Made by a program: the position numbers and the translations under genes | DNA from: Camarhynchus parvulus | Lineage: Eukaryota > Chordata > Aves > Passeriformes > Thraupidae | Assembly: GCF_901933205.1 (NCBI RefSeq) | Contig: NC_044572.1 | Coordinates: 29,660,501-29,724,500, forward strand | DNA length: 64,000 bases | Reading direction: 5' to 3' | Notes under the pieces: model-generated | Databases searched by the model: none | Told to the model about the DNA's origin: nothing | The model's input: only the letters and a program-made list of their open reading frames with translations | Part shown: positions 12,501-26,635 of the stretch, one piece after another | Numbering within the stretch: the stretch's first letter is position 1 | Layout: each line of letters starts with the position of its first letter

Positions 12501-15500
12501 TTAAGAGGCAGAGCTCTGATAGAACGAGCACCCAAGCACTGAGTGAGCAGCACTGAGGGGCTGATGGACCAGGGAGTGTTGGAGGCCCTTTCTGCCCACT
12601 CCAGCTAACACAGGCTGAGGGTGGCTGGAGCAGCTCTTTGTGGGGCTCCCTCTCTCAGCACAGCTCCCCAGAGGCGCTGCCTGGGTCAGGGCACTGACAA
12701 GCAGCTTTGGTGTTTCATTAGCAGCAAGAAACAAACTGCTTTGTGTTTGTATTTGAGCAGCACAGCTTTATTTCAGGGCAGCTTGTGCATTTCAGCAGCA
12801 ACAGGCCAGCACTTCAAGGCAAGCAAAGGGCAAGAAAAGGTAGCCCAATCCTTTATGTTTACTAATGTAAGGGTTTAGGGTTGCTGAACTCGGATTTCTA
12901 CTTTGAACCCCTTGCTCAAAATGTGACTGACCAGAACCAGTGGGTTCAGCCTAGAGTGGCTGCAGATGGGGGACGTGTGGTGAATCAGTCGTGCCAGGTT
13001 TGTCTGAACAGCATTTGGAGAATAAAACCTCCCAAGCATGCCCTTAACTGAGGCACTGGTAAACTGAGGCTTTTAAGCTCAGGTAAGCCTCAAGCTTTTA
13101 AGCTCCTGTCATGTTCATGGACGAAAATAACTACCTTTAAAATCACATTTGCACTTAAAAATGGTGATTATCTAAAATAAGTCTTGTGGGCTGGGACAAA
13201 CCAGTCCTTTCTCAAAAAGAGCCACAAATAACATTACATGGGTTAATTGCAGCAACCATTCAGCTCTCACTGAGCTATGCTGGTTATTAAGAACCAAAAT
13301 TAGGACAAATTACATAAGTATATATTTTCCAAAAAAAGCCATATCTTTTGATTTTGGAGGGGGAAAAAATGTAAGAGTTGACTTCTTCCACTTTACCACC
13401 AGGCTTTTGGTTTTGTTTTTACTAATATATTTTAAGTTAAAGTTATCTCTTGCTCCTTACCAGCCCCATGGGCCTTTATAGCTTCATGTAAATGAAAACA
13501 AATCCCAGGAGGGGAAGTTCTGCCAACACCTGCAGAAGACACGATTCAGGCAGGCGAGCACTCCTGGGCTGTGCATGTAATCTATATTTGGTACATGTCA
13601 CAGAGCCACTGCACTGCTGTCCTGGATGACTAAAATAGCTCATTTGCTATTTTTTTCTTGGCAGGAATCTGATTAACACCACGGTGACAGCCTCACTTTC
13701 CTCCCACAGAGGCCTGGTAGCTCACATCACACCACACACTAGCAGGGGGTTCAGATGCTCCTTTCCAGTTTCCCAATGTGATTCCCTGATGAGAAAGAAG
13801 TCCTGAGCTTACAAAACCTCAGTAGGAGCCATGCAGGTTCAGCCTCACCTCAGCACTGCTGCCTGCTGCCCTGGGGCCCCAGGGGCCATGCTGGGAGAGC
13901 AGTGTCCTCAGTGCTCATGGCAGGAGATCCGGATTAGGGAGTGAAGGGGATGTGCTTGTTTTCCTGCTGCCTGTCCCACACGGGGGCAGGACAGAATTGC
14001 ACTTGTCACTCTCAGCCATCAGCAAGCAGCACCCACTTGTAGCTCTCTTTTCAGACATACAGGATGTGTCCCCACTCATGGACAGGCTTTGCTGGACAGT
14101 ATAGAGGGAAGAGGCAAGTGCTGGAGCTGCTAATATAACCCAGCTGCAGACTGACAGGTAACATTTGGGTACCTGGATCTGTCCCTCCCATGGCTGCCAG
14201 AAACTCAATAGCCTCAGATAAGAGTTCAATGTTAACAACTGCTTGCTGTGCCCTACACTCACCACAGCTCTTCTACTGATGGTGTTACAAGATTCGAGTG
14301 CTGTTCAGCACCCTTCACCCCACAGGACTGCAGGGAAAGTGCAAACTGCTCTGGAACATCACCAGCAAGGAGAAACACACCCTGAACACCAAATTTCGCT
14401 GATTTAGGAACACACATGAATTAAAAAAAATAGATTCAATCCAGTGAACAAAAGACTGTATCATGGCAACTTCATAACAAGAAGATACATTTGTTTTGCA
14501 GTGCATCTCAAAGTGCATCAATTACCTGAGATTTTTCTGTTTATTTTTCCCTGATGAAATGGGCTAACATAGCACTCTCCATATCATTACTACTTATTGC
14601 TGGGATATTTGCATAGCACTGACAGCCACAAATTATGCTAGAAGAAATAACAAAACAGTATTGTTGATGTATCCCAGGATATGATCAAAATAAGGTTTTT
14701 AGCCAGACCTATGTTATTAAACCCACTAGTCTAGCTGGGAAAAATCAATAAGCTTTCAACTATACTTCCTTGCCTGGGTCCAAAATAGAAGCAGCAGCTT
14801 TGGAAAAAATAAAAACTGACTGTGAAAAACTGATCTAAAATTTAGTTAGATTTGTACCAGTAAGACCACCCAAGAGAAAATAGATGGTATCTGTGACACT
14901 GAAGGATATTCTAAAGAGAAATGAGAAGGCAGATAATTTACAATTTGTGGAGTAAGTAGGACAGTCAGTGAAAGAAAAGGTAAAAAATTGTCACAGAATC
15001 CCTCTCTTTTACTGATGACATAGATAGAGAAGGTGAATTTATCATGAGGCGTGCTGCCCATCCCTACATCAACTCTGTTCCTTTCAGTCCCTACAATCCA
15101 GGCCCTTGGGATAACAGCAATGCAAAGACATCTACTGAAAGAGCCTGGTGACACTCTACTCCACAAACAGAAATTTTTCTGGTATCAAGAAATGGAAGCA
15201 TTGGAAGATCTAGAAGATTATACTTCTCCCACCTTTTAAAATAAACCCCAGTTTTCCATGATTTTATCAAGACAATGGTATTCTGGGATTGATAGAAACA
15301 ACCTTTTTTCCTTCTTGTTATCACAAACTTTGTATCTTCTGCATTTTGTTTGATTCATTGAACCTGTAAAGCTGTTCCAGAAGAACCCATTAATGCTGAT
15401 TTCTAATCAAATGCTATCTCATCCTGTTTCCAGCTAAGAAAGTCCTGATTTCTCTCTCCCATCACAAACCACACATAATTCAATAAATCCAACATGGAAA

Positions 15501-15861
15501 TGTCTTCTGCTCCCAGACAGATCACTTCTCACTTACTGTGGTTTCTTACCTTCCCTCAACCTCACAGGTTGGCCTAGATTTCCAGAAAGAGTGGGAAAGC
15601 ATTTTGTCACATTCAGCTGAACTTCTGGACCTGCAACCAGCGCTGTCTGCTCTAAGCCTGTGTCCTGAGCCCCTCACCTGGAGGAAGGGGATCCCCCCTT
15701 TCCCAGGGGCTGAGGCAGGCACCAAAGCCATGGCTTCAGCCCCCTCTGGGTGTCCCTCCAGCTGGCACACAGCCTCCCTGCCGGGCCCAGGGGAAGCACA
15801 TAGACCACATCTGGCACAGCTCTGCTGCTCTGCAGGGAAATGTGCAACGGCACTAAAATAA

Positions 15862-16050
15862 TCACAGCAGCCAGAGTTGTAGGGATGCAGCCCCTAGAGA
15901 TCCCAAATAGGCCAGCAGCTTGTCAGGAGAAATGCCAGCAAGCACTCCAAAGACAGAGACAGAGAGAGCGGTAGCAATCCCAATAGAAGTATAGGACGCA
16001 AAAAACAGGACAGAAAGATAATTCAGGATACCTGCATCATTCAAGGTCAT
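15862..16050 (-). other. Unrecognised 62-codon hydrophobic open frame
   Basis: I do not recognise this frame, and no function is assigned. It reads ATG to TGA on the minus strand. Its composition is that of a small membrane protein: after a polar start (MTLNDAG) residues about 8-37 are almost wholly hydrophobic or small, followed by a SPDK turn and a second nonpolar segment ending LQLWLL. There is no convincing upstream exon, promoter or polyadenylation site. It stands in the middle of the BZW2-TSPAN13 gap, where no gene is expected from synteny. A chance frame in sequence that is T-rich on the minus strand is the simplest explanation. Confidence 0.2.
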
Positions 16051-18575
16051 ATGTTGTCTCTTCTTGCACTAAACAGCACTTATGTAACACTCCCATGTGT
16101 TGCCCCTCTTACAGTCACACCAGATCCCCGTTACTGATGAAGAGAATGCTTTATTTCTACTTTTTTTTTCTATTTCAGCTTTTAACAGCATTTTATGCAT
16201 AATCACATCCACAGTTCTCCTTACGTCTTTTTTTTGTGGGAGTGAGTTTTAGTATTTTTATAATAATTGGCTATAATTTTGTGATTTTTGTAGCATTTTT
16301 GTCATGTTTATGCCATAATTTAGTCACTGTAACAGCAACTAATTTCTTTTTTCAGAAACTTTCTTGAAACAGCAGCTCATGGTAATCCTTTAAACTGAAG
16401 GATTCTTCAGGCAAAATGCAGCTCAGATGATACAGCCACACATCTGGATGATTTATTTAAACTGAATAAAACTATCCTCCCTTCAAGTACTAAAAACCCA
16501 AATGTTTGTTTATGCTCTGCCTGCGTGCAACTTCACCTTACTTAACTTGCATTACTAAACTTGACCAGGATGGATAAAATGCAAGAATCAGATGTAGGCA
16601 AGAAGAATCAGCATGGATAAATCAAAGACAAGGATATATTTACTAAAGAAGTCCTAAAGCAACTGGTTCTCATGACCCCAAACTCCAAATGGCTTCACCA
16701 GGGTGTGGGAAGAGGTCTGAAAGCTGTATGGGCAACTGACTAAAGAGAAACACATGGTGGTGCTGATGCTGCAAAGCAACCCTGGAGTTTTAACATGAAA
16801 AAAGCACAGAGGAAAAGTGTGGTCTTCTGGGGAACACGAATCCTCAGAGAGGAAGCAAAAGGACAGCATCTTCCCATATCAAAGGAAGAATCCACTAGGG
16901 ACAATTTTAATAGTATAGATAGGAACCTAAATGTAAACTAGAGGAAAACCACAAAAGCATGGCCTTCTACAAGCATAACACACAGCAGAGCAACAATCTG
17001 CCAGTCCTGCAACAGTGGGAGGTCTGAACATGCTGTAGATGACCTTTAAGCTGGAAATTTGTTTCCATACTGAAATTCATGTTAACTTTTCTCACCAGAA
17101 GTCACTTAAAATATCAGGAACTCAGAGATATTCTGAATTCCTCAGGGGTTTTAGTTCAGCCCTTAAAATGGAAGAATCCAGATAATCCCCAAGATGAACA
17201 TGATTCTCTCATCACAGCCAGAGACACCTTCCTGTTTCGAGACAGATCATTATATTACTCAGCCACTTCTCACCAATCACTTTTTACTGCTGTGCTAGTC
17301 TGTAATGGATAGAAATAAATTCTTCAGAGGCAAAAAATCCCAAGAAATCATCCAGCTCAGGAAAATAATATTAAACAGATAAAGTGATAAAGCACTGGGG
17401 AAAAAAATTACTGCTAAATAAAAAATATCAAGCGTACTCTACCCTAAATGTGGAAGTGCTTTGGTTAGTGCAGCATTTGGTTAGTGAAGGGCACATGCCT
17501 TTGACACAAGAGTGTCAAATAAAATAATGAAATGAGGAATTGTCTTAGTAGTTAAGGATTTACCCAGCATTTGTATTAAATCCTTTAAGGGATCTTTGTT
17601 CCGTCAGACCTGTGACCTTACTGTCCTTTGACTCAGAAATGGAGATGACACTTTAGGAAGACATTGAGATGGCTGTAAATGCTGGATGAGTTCTGGCAGC
17701 AGAGACTTAGCAGGGTGAAGTGGTTCTGTCTCAGCCCCAACACAGGTACACCGATGAGAAACAGGCAAGAGACCTGAGCTCCATTCCTTTCTTTCTCAAA
17801 GAAAAGCTTCTTTGCACCCATAGCCAGAATTGAGACTAGAAACAAACCCTGGCCTGCTGCTGTTGACAAGAGGACCATAAAGTCTGTTCCACTTTTGTCA
17901 GCATGTTTCTATCACCACTTGTATTACCTAATAGCAATCTTTTATCCCTCATCCCAGCAATCTCACTGAACAGGTGCAAGGCAGCACCACAGTGCACCCA
18001 GAGGTGCCTGTGCTCCAGATCTCTCCACCCCTAACATGACTGACTGCTTGCTCTCCCTAAATCACTGGAAAAAATATTTCCTGGGGAAAAGCAGCCTTCA
18101 AGAGCACTTTATTCAGAGTATGTATTAATTTAAGGCTGAGTCCTCTAAAAAGACTGGTTCATATTTAAAATGGTTTCCTACAGCTGAAGCAGCCTTGTTT
18201 TCCATCAGCACCCCAGTTATTGCTTTGTCAGTGGCTGTGTCTGTCTCAGTGGCATCAACAAGGAAGCAGCACCAAGTGCACTGCCAGCTGCCAGGACTTG
18301 GGCTGCTCCAGAGAAACTGTGCCATCAAGTCTCAATATTACACCTCTAGGAGAAAAGCCACCCCTGTGGCAACAGGCTGGCAGCTCCCCGAGCTGCCATC
18401 TCTCACTCATATATGGAAGGTGTAAATAAAACACAGGATGGTGTCAAAAACACTTTCCAGCTGATACTAGGATACTACCTTTAGATTTGCTTAGATTTCA
18501 GTGTACATTCTGTAAAGCACAGTAACTGCAAATACTCTATTTTAGAATTCTTCACTTACTTAAAAAAATAAAGTA

Positions 18576-18620
18576 GAACAGTATAAAAACAGTAATAACA
18601 GTATAATAACAGTATAAAAC
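18576..18620. repeat. Short tandem repeat of AACAGTAT-like units
   Basis: Four spaced copies of ACAGTA(T)AA-type units lie in about 45 bases (AACAGTATAAAAACAGTAAT and similar). It is a degenerate AT-rich microsatellite, directly visible. Confidence 0.7.
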
Positions 18621-20339
18621 CCACTTTATTCTTCCTTCATTCCTAACTGTTTGTTTCTCCTACCCTCTTGTAGAAGGGTTCTTGACCTATGTGAAATACA
18701 CAATTAAATGTGTATTTAGGAACTGTATTGCCACATCAACAGAACAATTCTCTTTGTGTGTATAAACTGTATAGTAAAAACAAATGCATATTAAAAAAAT
18801 ACCAAACCAAACCTGGCCAATTAATATAAAAGCCATTTCCAGCTGATGGCTGTCTTGATCAGCACTGACAGAAACCTACAGCTTCAAAAGGGCAAACCTT
18901 AAACTGGGAAGGCAGATGGTAAAAATAGACAAATCTTGTGACACCAAGAAGAAACTTTGATGAAAGATAAGCCATGACCTATCAGCTTTATTTTAGGGAA
19001 ATTGTACCAAGACAATTCGACTGACAGAAAATTCCTGTGTGCTTAAGGGATTAATTACTTATTGCAGATACCAGTATCTGACTGTCAGCTTGTGTAATGT
19101 CCCTAATGCACATGTTTGGGCACTGATAGCAAAAAGCACTGGCAGTAGATTCTATAAGCAGCTAACTTGTAGGATAAAATAGGAAGCTAAGTTTAAATGT
19201 GTAAGCCTATATACTGCTTAGCTTACATAAAGCCAGAAACACACCCCACACCAATACAAATGGGCTGATTTTCACAGTGATATGTCTGCCACTGTACTGG
19301 AGCTGGATTTATCTAGCTCAAGAGCAAAGCAGAGAATTCAGAATAAGCATGAGAATCCAGGGTTTCACTGACAAACCCTGGGTTACCATCTGACACTTCA
19401 AGTAACAAACAAGGTTTGTTTCTTCTATTTCCATGTTACTAGATACCCATTCTGCTGTTAGTGTCATCTGCTTACAAGAAGACTACTAGAAAATAAAGAG
19501 CTGTTCTTATAGATGAACACACTCATGAGCTCTCTTGTTGCTTTAAATTTTTAAGTGAGGACCTGGTACACTTTTAGTGCCATCAAGGGAAAAGACCAGA
19601 CGAGGAAATTACTTCCCAGCTTGTCCCCAGCTTGCACACAGATGATGGTGGTGATGCAGCAGAGCTGGCAGCAGCAGCAGGTCAATTCCTAACTAAAGGG
19701 CTGGAGCTTTTTCTACATGCTCCTCACGCACGCTCAAAAGGGCTGAACTCACATTACTGGCAGCTCACAGCTATAGGTCTTCTGTTTGCAGGAAAAGAAG
19801 CTAGGCTACTCTAATGAGATATTTTAAAGAAAAATTACTTGCTAGAGGCATATAGCATTATCATTGAACCAACTGCTTCAAAATGTATGTCAGGTGTCTA
19901 AATTACTTATGACACTGGTTTAAGATTTGGTATTGGGAAAGAAATTGGGTTCTTTAAATAACTTCTGAATTTTGACTCATTTACTGTTCATGATTTCAAG
20001 GTTTTGCTCATAACCAAATCATCTATTTCTGTAAAGTTCTTACCTCACCAAAGGAGCACAGCAGCTACCTTTACCCCAGTTAATACCTTTACCACATGCT
20101 AATAGAGCAGGGTGAGAACACTGACTGTGCTTTACAGAAACCACAGAAAGATATAACAGATAGACAGAATACCAAGTTTTGGTGTTTCTCTTTGCACTGT
20201 GAATTTGTTTCACTGGGGGATTGCTGATTTGGATGAAATGTCTCTGTTTCTCTTCTGTTCTTTAGCAGGATATTAAAGGAAAGTACCAGTTGTGATATCA
20301 CAGGGAAAAAAATTACTGTTCTGGTTCCTGGACAAATGA

Positions 20340-20731
20340 AGTAGGAATGACAATGGAACTGTGTTTATTTAGTCTACAAAGAAGAAGCCTGGGGGTAGAT
20401 TTTACTGCAGTCTTTCACTCCAGAAAGCGGAAGACTCCTCTAACTCCAGAAAGGACTTAAAATAAAGACAGAGCCAAGCTTCTCATCTGATAGAGCAAAA
20501 GAGCAAGACAATGGCCACAAGTGGCAACAAGGCTAATTCTGATAACAGAAAGGTTTTCATAGTGAGAGTACTTAACCACTGGAACAAGTTGGGGTTGCCC
20601 TTCATCCTTAGAGCCATTCAAAATTTGATTGAATGTTTCTCTGGGAAAATTGCTTTGGCTTTCAAGCTGAATATTGGATTAGATGGTCCCCAGGAGTCCC
20701 CTGCAACCTGTGTTCTCCATGATTCTGTGAC
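20340..20731 (+). mobile_element. CR1-type LINE 3' fragment, sense
   Basis: A diverged 3' part of a chicken-repeat-1 retroposon. Recognisable pieces in order are a TTTAGTCTACAAAGAAGAAGCC stretch resembling the CR1 'tttagcctggagaagagg' segment, ACCACTGGAACAAG ('cactggaatggg'), TTGGATTAGATGGTCCCCAGGAG, and the tip CCATGATTCTGTGA. A 174-codon open frame over it is a by-product: this segment of CR1 is normally 3' to the reverse transcriptase. It is truncated at the 5' end, as almost all avian CR1 copies are. Confidence 0.8.
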
Positions 20732-23700
20732 AGGCACAACACAGCTCATCACACAGCTCACATGCACAGGAGGAACAGTGACACAGCCAAAACACACACC
20801 TAGTGATAATAACTTAACAAATCAACTTACATCAGAACCTTGGTGCTCAAATTTCCTTTGCACAGCTTTTCTCCCCACCCTTACACTTCAGGTTAAACCA
20901 TTCTCTTCTGTTCTGCTATGTACTTATAAAGAGTTAGGATTTCTGCTTCTAAGAATTTCTTCCAGGGAATCACCTGGAAGGGCATTCAGCAGGTGGTATC
21001 CATTTTCCCTTGATGAGGTGATAGTTCCCACCTGAATGTGATAAATGGGAACTCTTCAGGATGCAATGGTAATGAGAACCCACAGCAGACATAAAATAAA
21101 CCAAATAAAACCTGCAATTAATCTGAAAGCTTTTTATTCTCCCATAGTTTACACCCCAGTGTTAGTCCACAAGCATTTAAAAAATGTCCTGTTAATTGCA
21201 GAGTTATTAACTTATATTTGCCCTTGAAGCTTCCTGGGTTTATTTCAGACCTGAAGAAGAGATGTGGCAGTGGGTCAGGTACCAGCACGTTGCCATCATC
21301 CCCTTCCCATGGAAATAAAGTATGATACACACAGTCTCCCAGAAGCTACTTTCCTGCTAGTTATCCACCTCTCCAGAGGGACACACAAGTGCCTTATACA
21401 TAACAGGCCAAGTAAGTTTGGATTTGTCTGAAGGAAGCCCTAGACCACTTCACTTCCAGGATCTAGAATTCTGCCTTTTTTTCTTCCAGGCTTAACTAAA
21501 AGCAGCCAGTTTCAGAACATTTCTGAATCCTGATCCTGAATGGGAGGACTTTTATATATTACTATTCAAAATTATACTGCTAATTTATACTATACCATTA
21601 TACTGCTATTTTCAGCTTCCAGTTGTTTCTTTAATACATTGGATGTAACAAACTGTCCTTATCCTAATCCTCTATCAGCTTAATTCAGAATGGATTTTAA
21701 TTGTGATGAAAGGCAATTCTTACTGTTAAGATATTTAGAAATCCCAAGACATAGCTTCTGAACTTATAAGTATTTGCCTCTTTTACTATTTTTAGCAGGC
21801 TGGCCTCTGAAATACAGTTTCCCTTTAAAGTCTGCATTCTGAGGCTATTTTAGTTCTTTGTTTTGTAGTTTTGCTTTTTCCCCCTCACCTGTCCACAAAC
21901 TTTAGAGGGACAAACGTCACCAAGCTGTCTTCTCTGGCAAGCACTACTCATGAGACAATTCAAAAGACATGGGCATCAACCGAGTTAACAAGGAGACATG
22001 CCATTGTTGCTCTCCAATGTTATTTTCCACCATTGCATGGTATATCTGGTGGGAATCATAAAGAATGGCTCAAAAAGCAAAGCTGGGCATACAGCCACCC
22101 CATCCAGGACAACATTTTTGCACTTGCCTGTAGCTGCTTCAGCTTGAGTAAGTCTCCCTTCTAGGTAGTTTCCTAATAGCAATTTAACTTCTGGGCTCAA
22201 TCCAAGAGCTTTATGCCATTTGGATTTTGGTCAGAAGTTTGTCAAAGAATACACTCATTATCTGTCTCTCCAAGAGCAAAGATGAACAAACCATTCCTTC
22301 CTTTGTAACCACTTGTTAGATTTATTAAACTGAACAGCAGCTATGTCTTTGTGCTTTTGGAGGAGCTAATTTCTGACCTAGTTGTGGGTTTCTCTAGCCA
22401 CACTACTTAAATGGCCTATTTTCCTGTCCTAATTTCCCTTTCTCAATCTACAATGCTCCACTTCACTAAAGAAATAAATAAAAATGCCAAACAGTTTTGT
22501 ACATTTTTTTTCTCCATAGAGAAGATTCTAAAGAACACAGACAAATTTATTCTGTATGCCAGGCTCGCCTCTCCACCGTGTCTGGCTCGTAATGATCATT
22601 GACAAGACACAGCACCACAACACCTTGTGTGTCAACCTGTAAGACAGCAAAGATCCATGCAACAGCTACGCCTACTCATGCTGCTCCTCACTGCCTAGTG
22701 CCAGAAAGGGCTTCTTTAAGGCTGGTGATGGAATGGCACAAGTGCAGTAGCACTGCTGGGAACTGGTTTTGTTCCAGGAAGCAGGGAGAATTTCATGACT
22801 GCAAGCAAACACCACGGCACAGCCAATTCATTACTAACACCTCAGGAAATAACTGGGGTATGTCCACAGGACATTTGTGCTGAATTTGAGAAAACAATCT
22901 TGATTGTTACAGCAGATAATGTTTTAAATGTATGTTTAATTGATTCCATATGTTCAGTCATAGGTTACAGCTAAGGTGACTAACTGACATGACTCAATAA
23001 CTGAGGCAGTTCAGGTGACTGAGATGACTCAGATTTTCCTGCCCAGTGACACAAGAAAGGACTGGACATTGGAAATTCTACATCCACAGAGAAAAACGAT
23101 TGATGATAAGCAGCATTTTACTTCACAGCCTTTATTGACAGATTCTATGGTCATGACCAAACTTCAGGCATACTTAACTGGCACAGGAACATGCTTTAAT
23201 GGTCAACTGCCAAGGAAGGATAAGCACTTTATTTATTCCAAGTAAAGCCAGCTGTAACCCTGTCCTGTTGTCCGTGTACACTATTCACCTCAAGACTAAC
23301 ATCTAAATCTGTCAACTGCACACAATAAATATACTCCTGGAAACACCTGGCTTTCTTAAACCCTATTTCCCCCCTCCCTGATTTTGATGTGCATGAGAGA
23401 CTTTGTACAAATGAGGAGAGGAAAAATTACTTTACGAAACAAAGAGTGAAATGAAATACCTAAAGTGCTGTCAACGACTTATTGTAAACCTGGGAAAAAT
23501 AATGCGATAAAAATCAATTTCTGGAAACAATGCTTCACTCACAACATTTTAGACTCTCCATAATAGTAGAGAGTAACAAAAAAGGTCACATTGCCTCAAT
23601 TTTAAGACAATAGTTTACACTTTAGGAGAACTTTGTGCATACTTAAGCCTTCACTTTTCAAATTTGTGCCTCAGCAGTGGCACAGGCCTTTAGATTTCAG

Positions 23701-26340
23701 GCACATAATAGGTAACAGAAACCAGCAGTACCCACATGATCCACAGTCTACAGACACAGAACAGATTTGGCTATAAGCTGAGTTTTCATTTAGTGTGTTA
23801 CAGTAAAAGGCTTCGTGCAGCAATCCTCCAGGAAACAATCCAGCTGATGTGAATTTACTGGGAAATGAAGAGTAAACCACCCAAACAGCTTCAATTTAAG
23901 CTTTTTGGACTAGTAACAAGTGTACCAGCATTGAGCCCCAGTAACTCTGTGTTTCCACTCCCCTCTCCCTTTGCAGAAGCATTTACTTTTTGTACTGTCT
24001 TGTAAGTACACGTCAGCAGCATCACAAGTGCCCAGTGTACTCTCCCCCCACTGCAGTTTCCCATGAAAGAAAAACTAATCCACACTGTTTGTAGCTCCTC
24101 CTGCCACCAGCACTGCCATTGAAACACACCATAGAAGGGCAGGAGAACAAAGACTGTGCAAGGAAGCGGAGAATAAGCACCAGAAAGACAAAAAAGCGAG
24201 GAAAGAAAAGGAAAAGGCATATTCTGCTCTTGGTTATGTCAGACAGCTCAAGATTTGTGTAACAGATGGGACTGCAGAATTTATCCCCTGTAAAGACAAG
24301 GGCTGAGAAGACAAATACCCAGGATCCTCACTTGGACCAGGTACTTAAACAATCTTAAAAAAATATCAAAGTATCGCTATCTATATTTTCCCTACAAAAA
24401 ATGACAGATTTCCCTCTAACTGCAGGAGAGTCTTTTAACAGCTAGCAAGTCATAATTAGCCATTTAAGAGAACTGAGCCAATTTAGTTCTAGCCAGAATA
24501 CAAGCTGAGTGCTGAAGCCTGATGTGAAATGGGAGCACAGACACACTGCTGACTGCCATCAGAAATTACAGACATCAGCACAGCCGACTGCTGTATCACC
24601 AGGAGTGTTATTTTAAATCCAAACCATATTAGTCCAAGTTTGTACTATAGCTTGTGAACAAAATTGGAAGGGGAATGGAGGGAGGACCCCTGCTACATTT
24701 GCCAAAGATCTATTTACTTAATTGGAGCCTTTGAGTGCTTACATCAGCTCAACTATGTCCCAGAGTTTATGGTAAGAGGTGGGTATGAACACGTTGCATC
24801 ACACATGGTCAGATGCCTACCTGAACACGAAGCAGGGAATGTATAAAAGGTACCTCCCACCCACCACAGGCTGCAGGAGGTGGGTCCTTTAATTAGAAAC
24901 ACCAGCATTAATTAAGAGAGGTACAGCTTTTAATAATTCATAGTGAAAGAGATCTTCTAAAATGAAGGGCAGTGGATGATCATACTGAATAATTCAGCAC
25001 TATAACCAAAGAAACAATGGCACAGTAACTTTAGATGCTAGCATTTGCAACAAAATCCAACAAAAACATTTGATATGCTGATGGCTGCTTGTGTTCAGGA
25101 AAGGGCATACATCCAAAATACACTTTTCTATCACGTGGACAATTTCTGAAACCAGTCTTTACTGGTTGGTAAAACTGCTAGTAAAATTACACTGAAACAA
25201 GTGATTTTTATACTGGGTTTATGCTCTGCCAGAGTTGGGCCCAAAGGATCAGAAGCATGGCAATGCAGTAGCTCCAGTCAGTAAATCTGCATTCCCAATA
25301 GGCCAAATTAGCCACAACATTAAGTCAGCTTAATTGTCAGAGAAAAAAATTCTCCACAGATTTTTAATGCTTCCTGTCACTTCACAAAGCTTCAGCAGCA
25401 GGGATGTCAAGTTTAGAACCAAAGAAACATAAAACTTCAGCAGCTGTTGAGCATTCAGATTTAATTTGTGGTCACAAATATTGCAGAATTTGAATTTGAT
25501 GTCCATCTAGCAGCTGAAAGGTAGATATACATGAATAGAAAAGCAACAAGTCTTTGTTACTGCATGAGAAAAAAAAGGTGTATCGTATTTAATTGGAGAA
25601 GTCTAGCAAAATACCAAAGAGCATGGAAAAAAGATGTTTAAAACTAAAAAGAAAAGATCTGAGCAACAGACTAGGAAAGACAAAGTGTGCTGCTGTTCAA
25701 TGTCTCACTGCTGGCAAGGATTATTCGCCTGCTGGGGCTTCCTTAGCAGATGAAGGGCAGCCAAATTACAGAAAAAAACCCCCCACTTTGGGATTTCCTC
25801 CCTGAACTGTTTTGATGACAAGTTCCTACTAAGAATTGTCGTGAATTCGTCAGAAAGTAGATGCAGCTTCCTTCGCTTACTAGGAACTGACCATCACAAG
25901 TTCTGTGGCACCAAAACCTGATAAAGTAAAACTGCTGTGCCATGTACCCTTAGGGACATCCCGAGGGAGGAACAAGCATGTCCTTGTTTCTTTGTGAAGC
26001 AAAAAAGACAAGAAGCTATCTTGGACACTAATCCTGCAACACATGTCCACACTGGAAGAGCTGGCAGATACTAGATCTGTTGTTATTTATTATAAAGCAT
26101 CACTCAGCAGGCTGCAGCCCATGGGGACGGTGAAGACAGGATTTTGGATGGTTGGAGTGAACCAGGACACCGTGCAAGCCAAGTACGAACATTTAATAAA
26201 AACTAGCTACCGAATAGCAGGAAACTCTCGATACAGGTGGAAGGTTTTATAAAGTAGAATAATTGTAATTGAAAATATTTAACCCTCAAACTAAGGAAAT
26301 ACACATGTAAGGAGGCGAAGTAGAAAGATGACTTAGTAAA

Positions 26341-26364
26341 AATAAATAAATAGATAAATAAAAT
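26341..26364. repeat. (AAAT)n microsatellite, short
   Basis: AATAAATAAATAGATAAATA is visible directly, with one G interruption. It stands just before the CR1 tip at 26.4 kb. Confidence 0.75.
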
Positions 26365-26394
26365 ATGTTAAAAATAGAAATAAGATGACAGCAG

Positions 26395-26450
26395 AAGTGC
26401 TGGGCTGACGGTTGGACCTGATGGTCCTTTCCAGCCTTGATGATTCTATG
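26395..26450 (+). mobile_element. CR1 3' tip, sense, at the edge of the TSPAN13 CpG island
   Basis: The last about 55 bases of a CR1 element: GTGCTGGGCTGACGGTTGGA, then CCTGATGGTCCTTTCCAG and the end TGATTCTATGA. It is severely 5'-truncated. It ends about 100 bases before the CpG-rich TSPAN13 promoter begins. Confidence 0.75.
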
Positions 26451-26635
26451 AAGCGCTGGCAGAACTACCAGCACTCCGAACGCTTTCACAGTCTGTACAG
26501 GTAGATCCCTGGATGTTTTCCTTGGGATCACGCAGGCCATGGATTATAGGGGTGCGCCGTCACCGGCGAGGCGCCGCCGCTCGTGCGGGGAACAGAACGG
26601 CACCGCGGCGGCTCCGGCGGGCGGGGCCCAGGCCC

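Larger units (their letters stand above)
9546..26500. other. Intergenic region between BZW2 and TSPAN13
   Basis: About 17 kb with no recognised gene. It is AT-rich, with moderately GC-rich patches near 10.6-10.8, 12.5-12.7, 13.8-14.0 and 15.6-15.8 kb. It holds a CR1 copy near 20.5 kb, a CR1 tip at 26.4 kb, a short AATAACAGT-type tandem patch at 18.58 kb, and many short open frames with no coding signature. The one I single out is the 62-codon hydrophobic frame at 15862-16050. I see no tRNA, snoRNA or promoter. Confidence 0.75.

Noticed and set aside
13870..13883. Perfect 14-base palindrome CCTGGGGCCCCAGG
   Set aside because: Too short and isolated to mean more than chance in a GC-rich patch.
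20511..21035. A 174-codon frame, possible gene
   Set aside because: Its first half is CR1 3' sequence (WNKLGLPF, then a tip ending ATTCTGTGA). The open frame is a by-product of the repeat.
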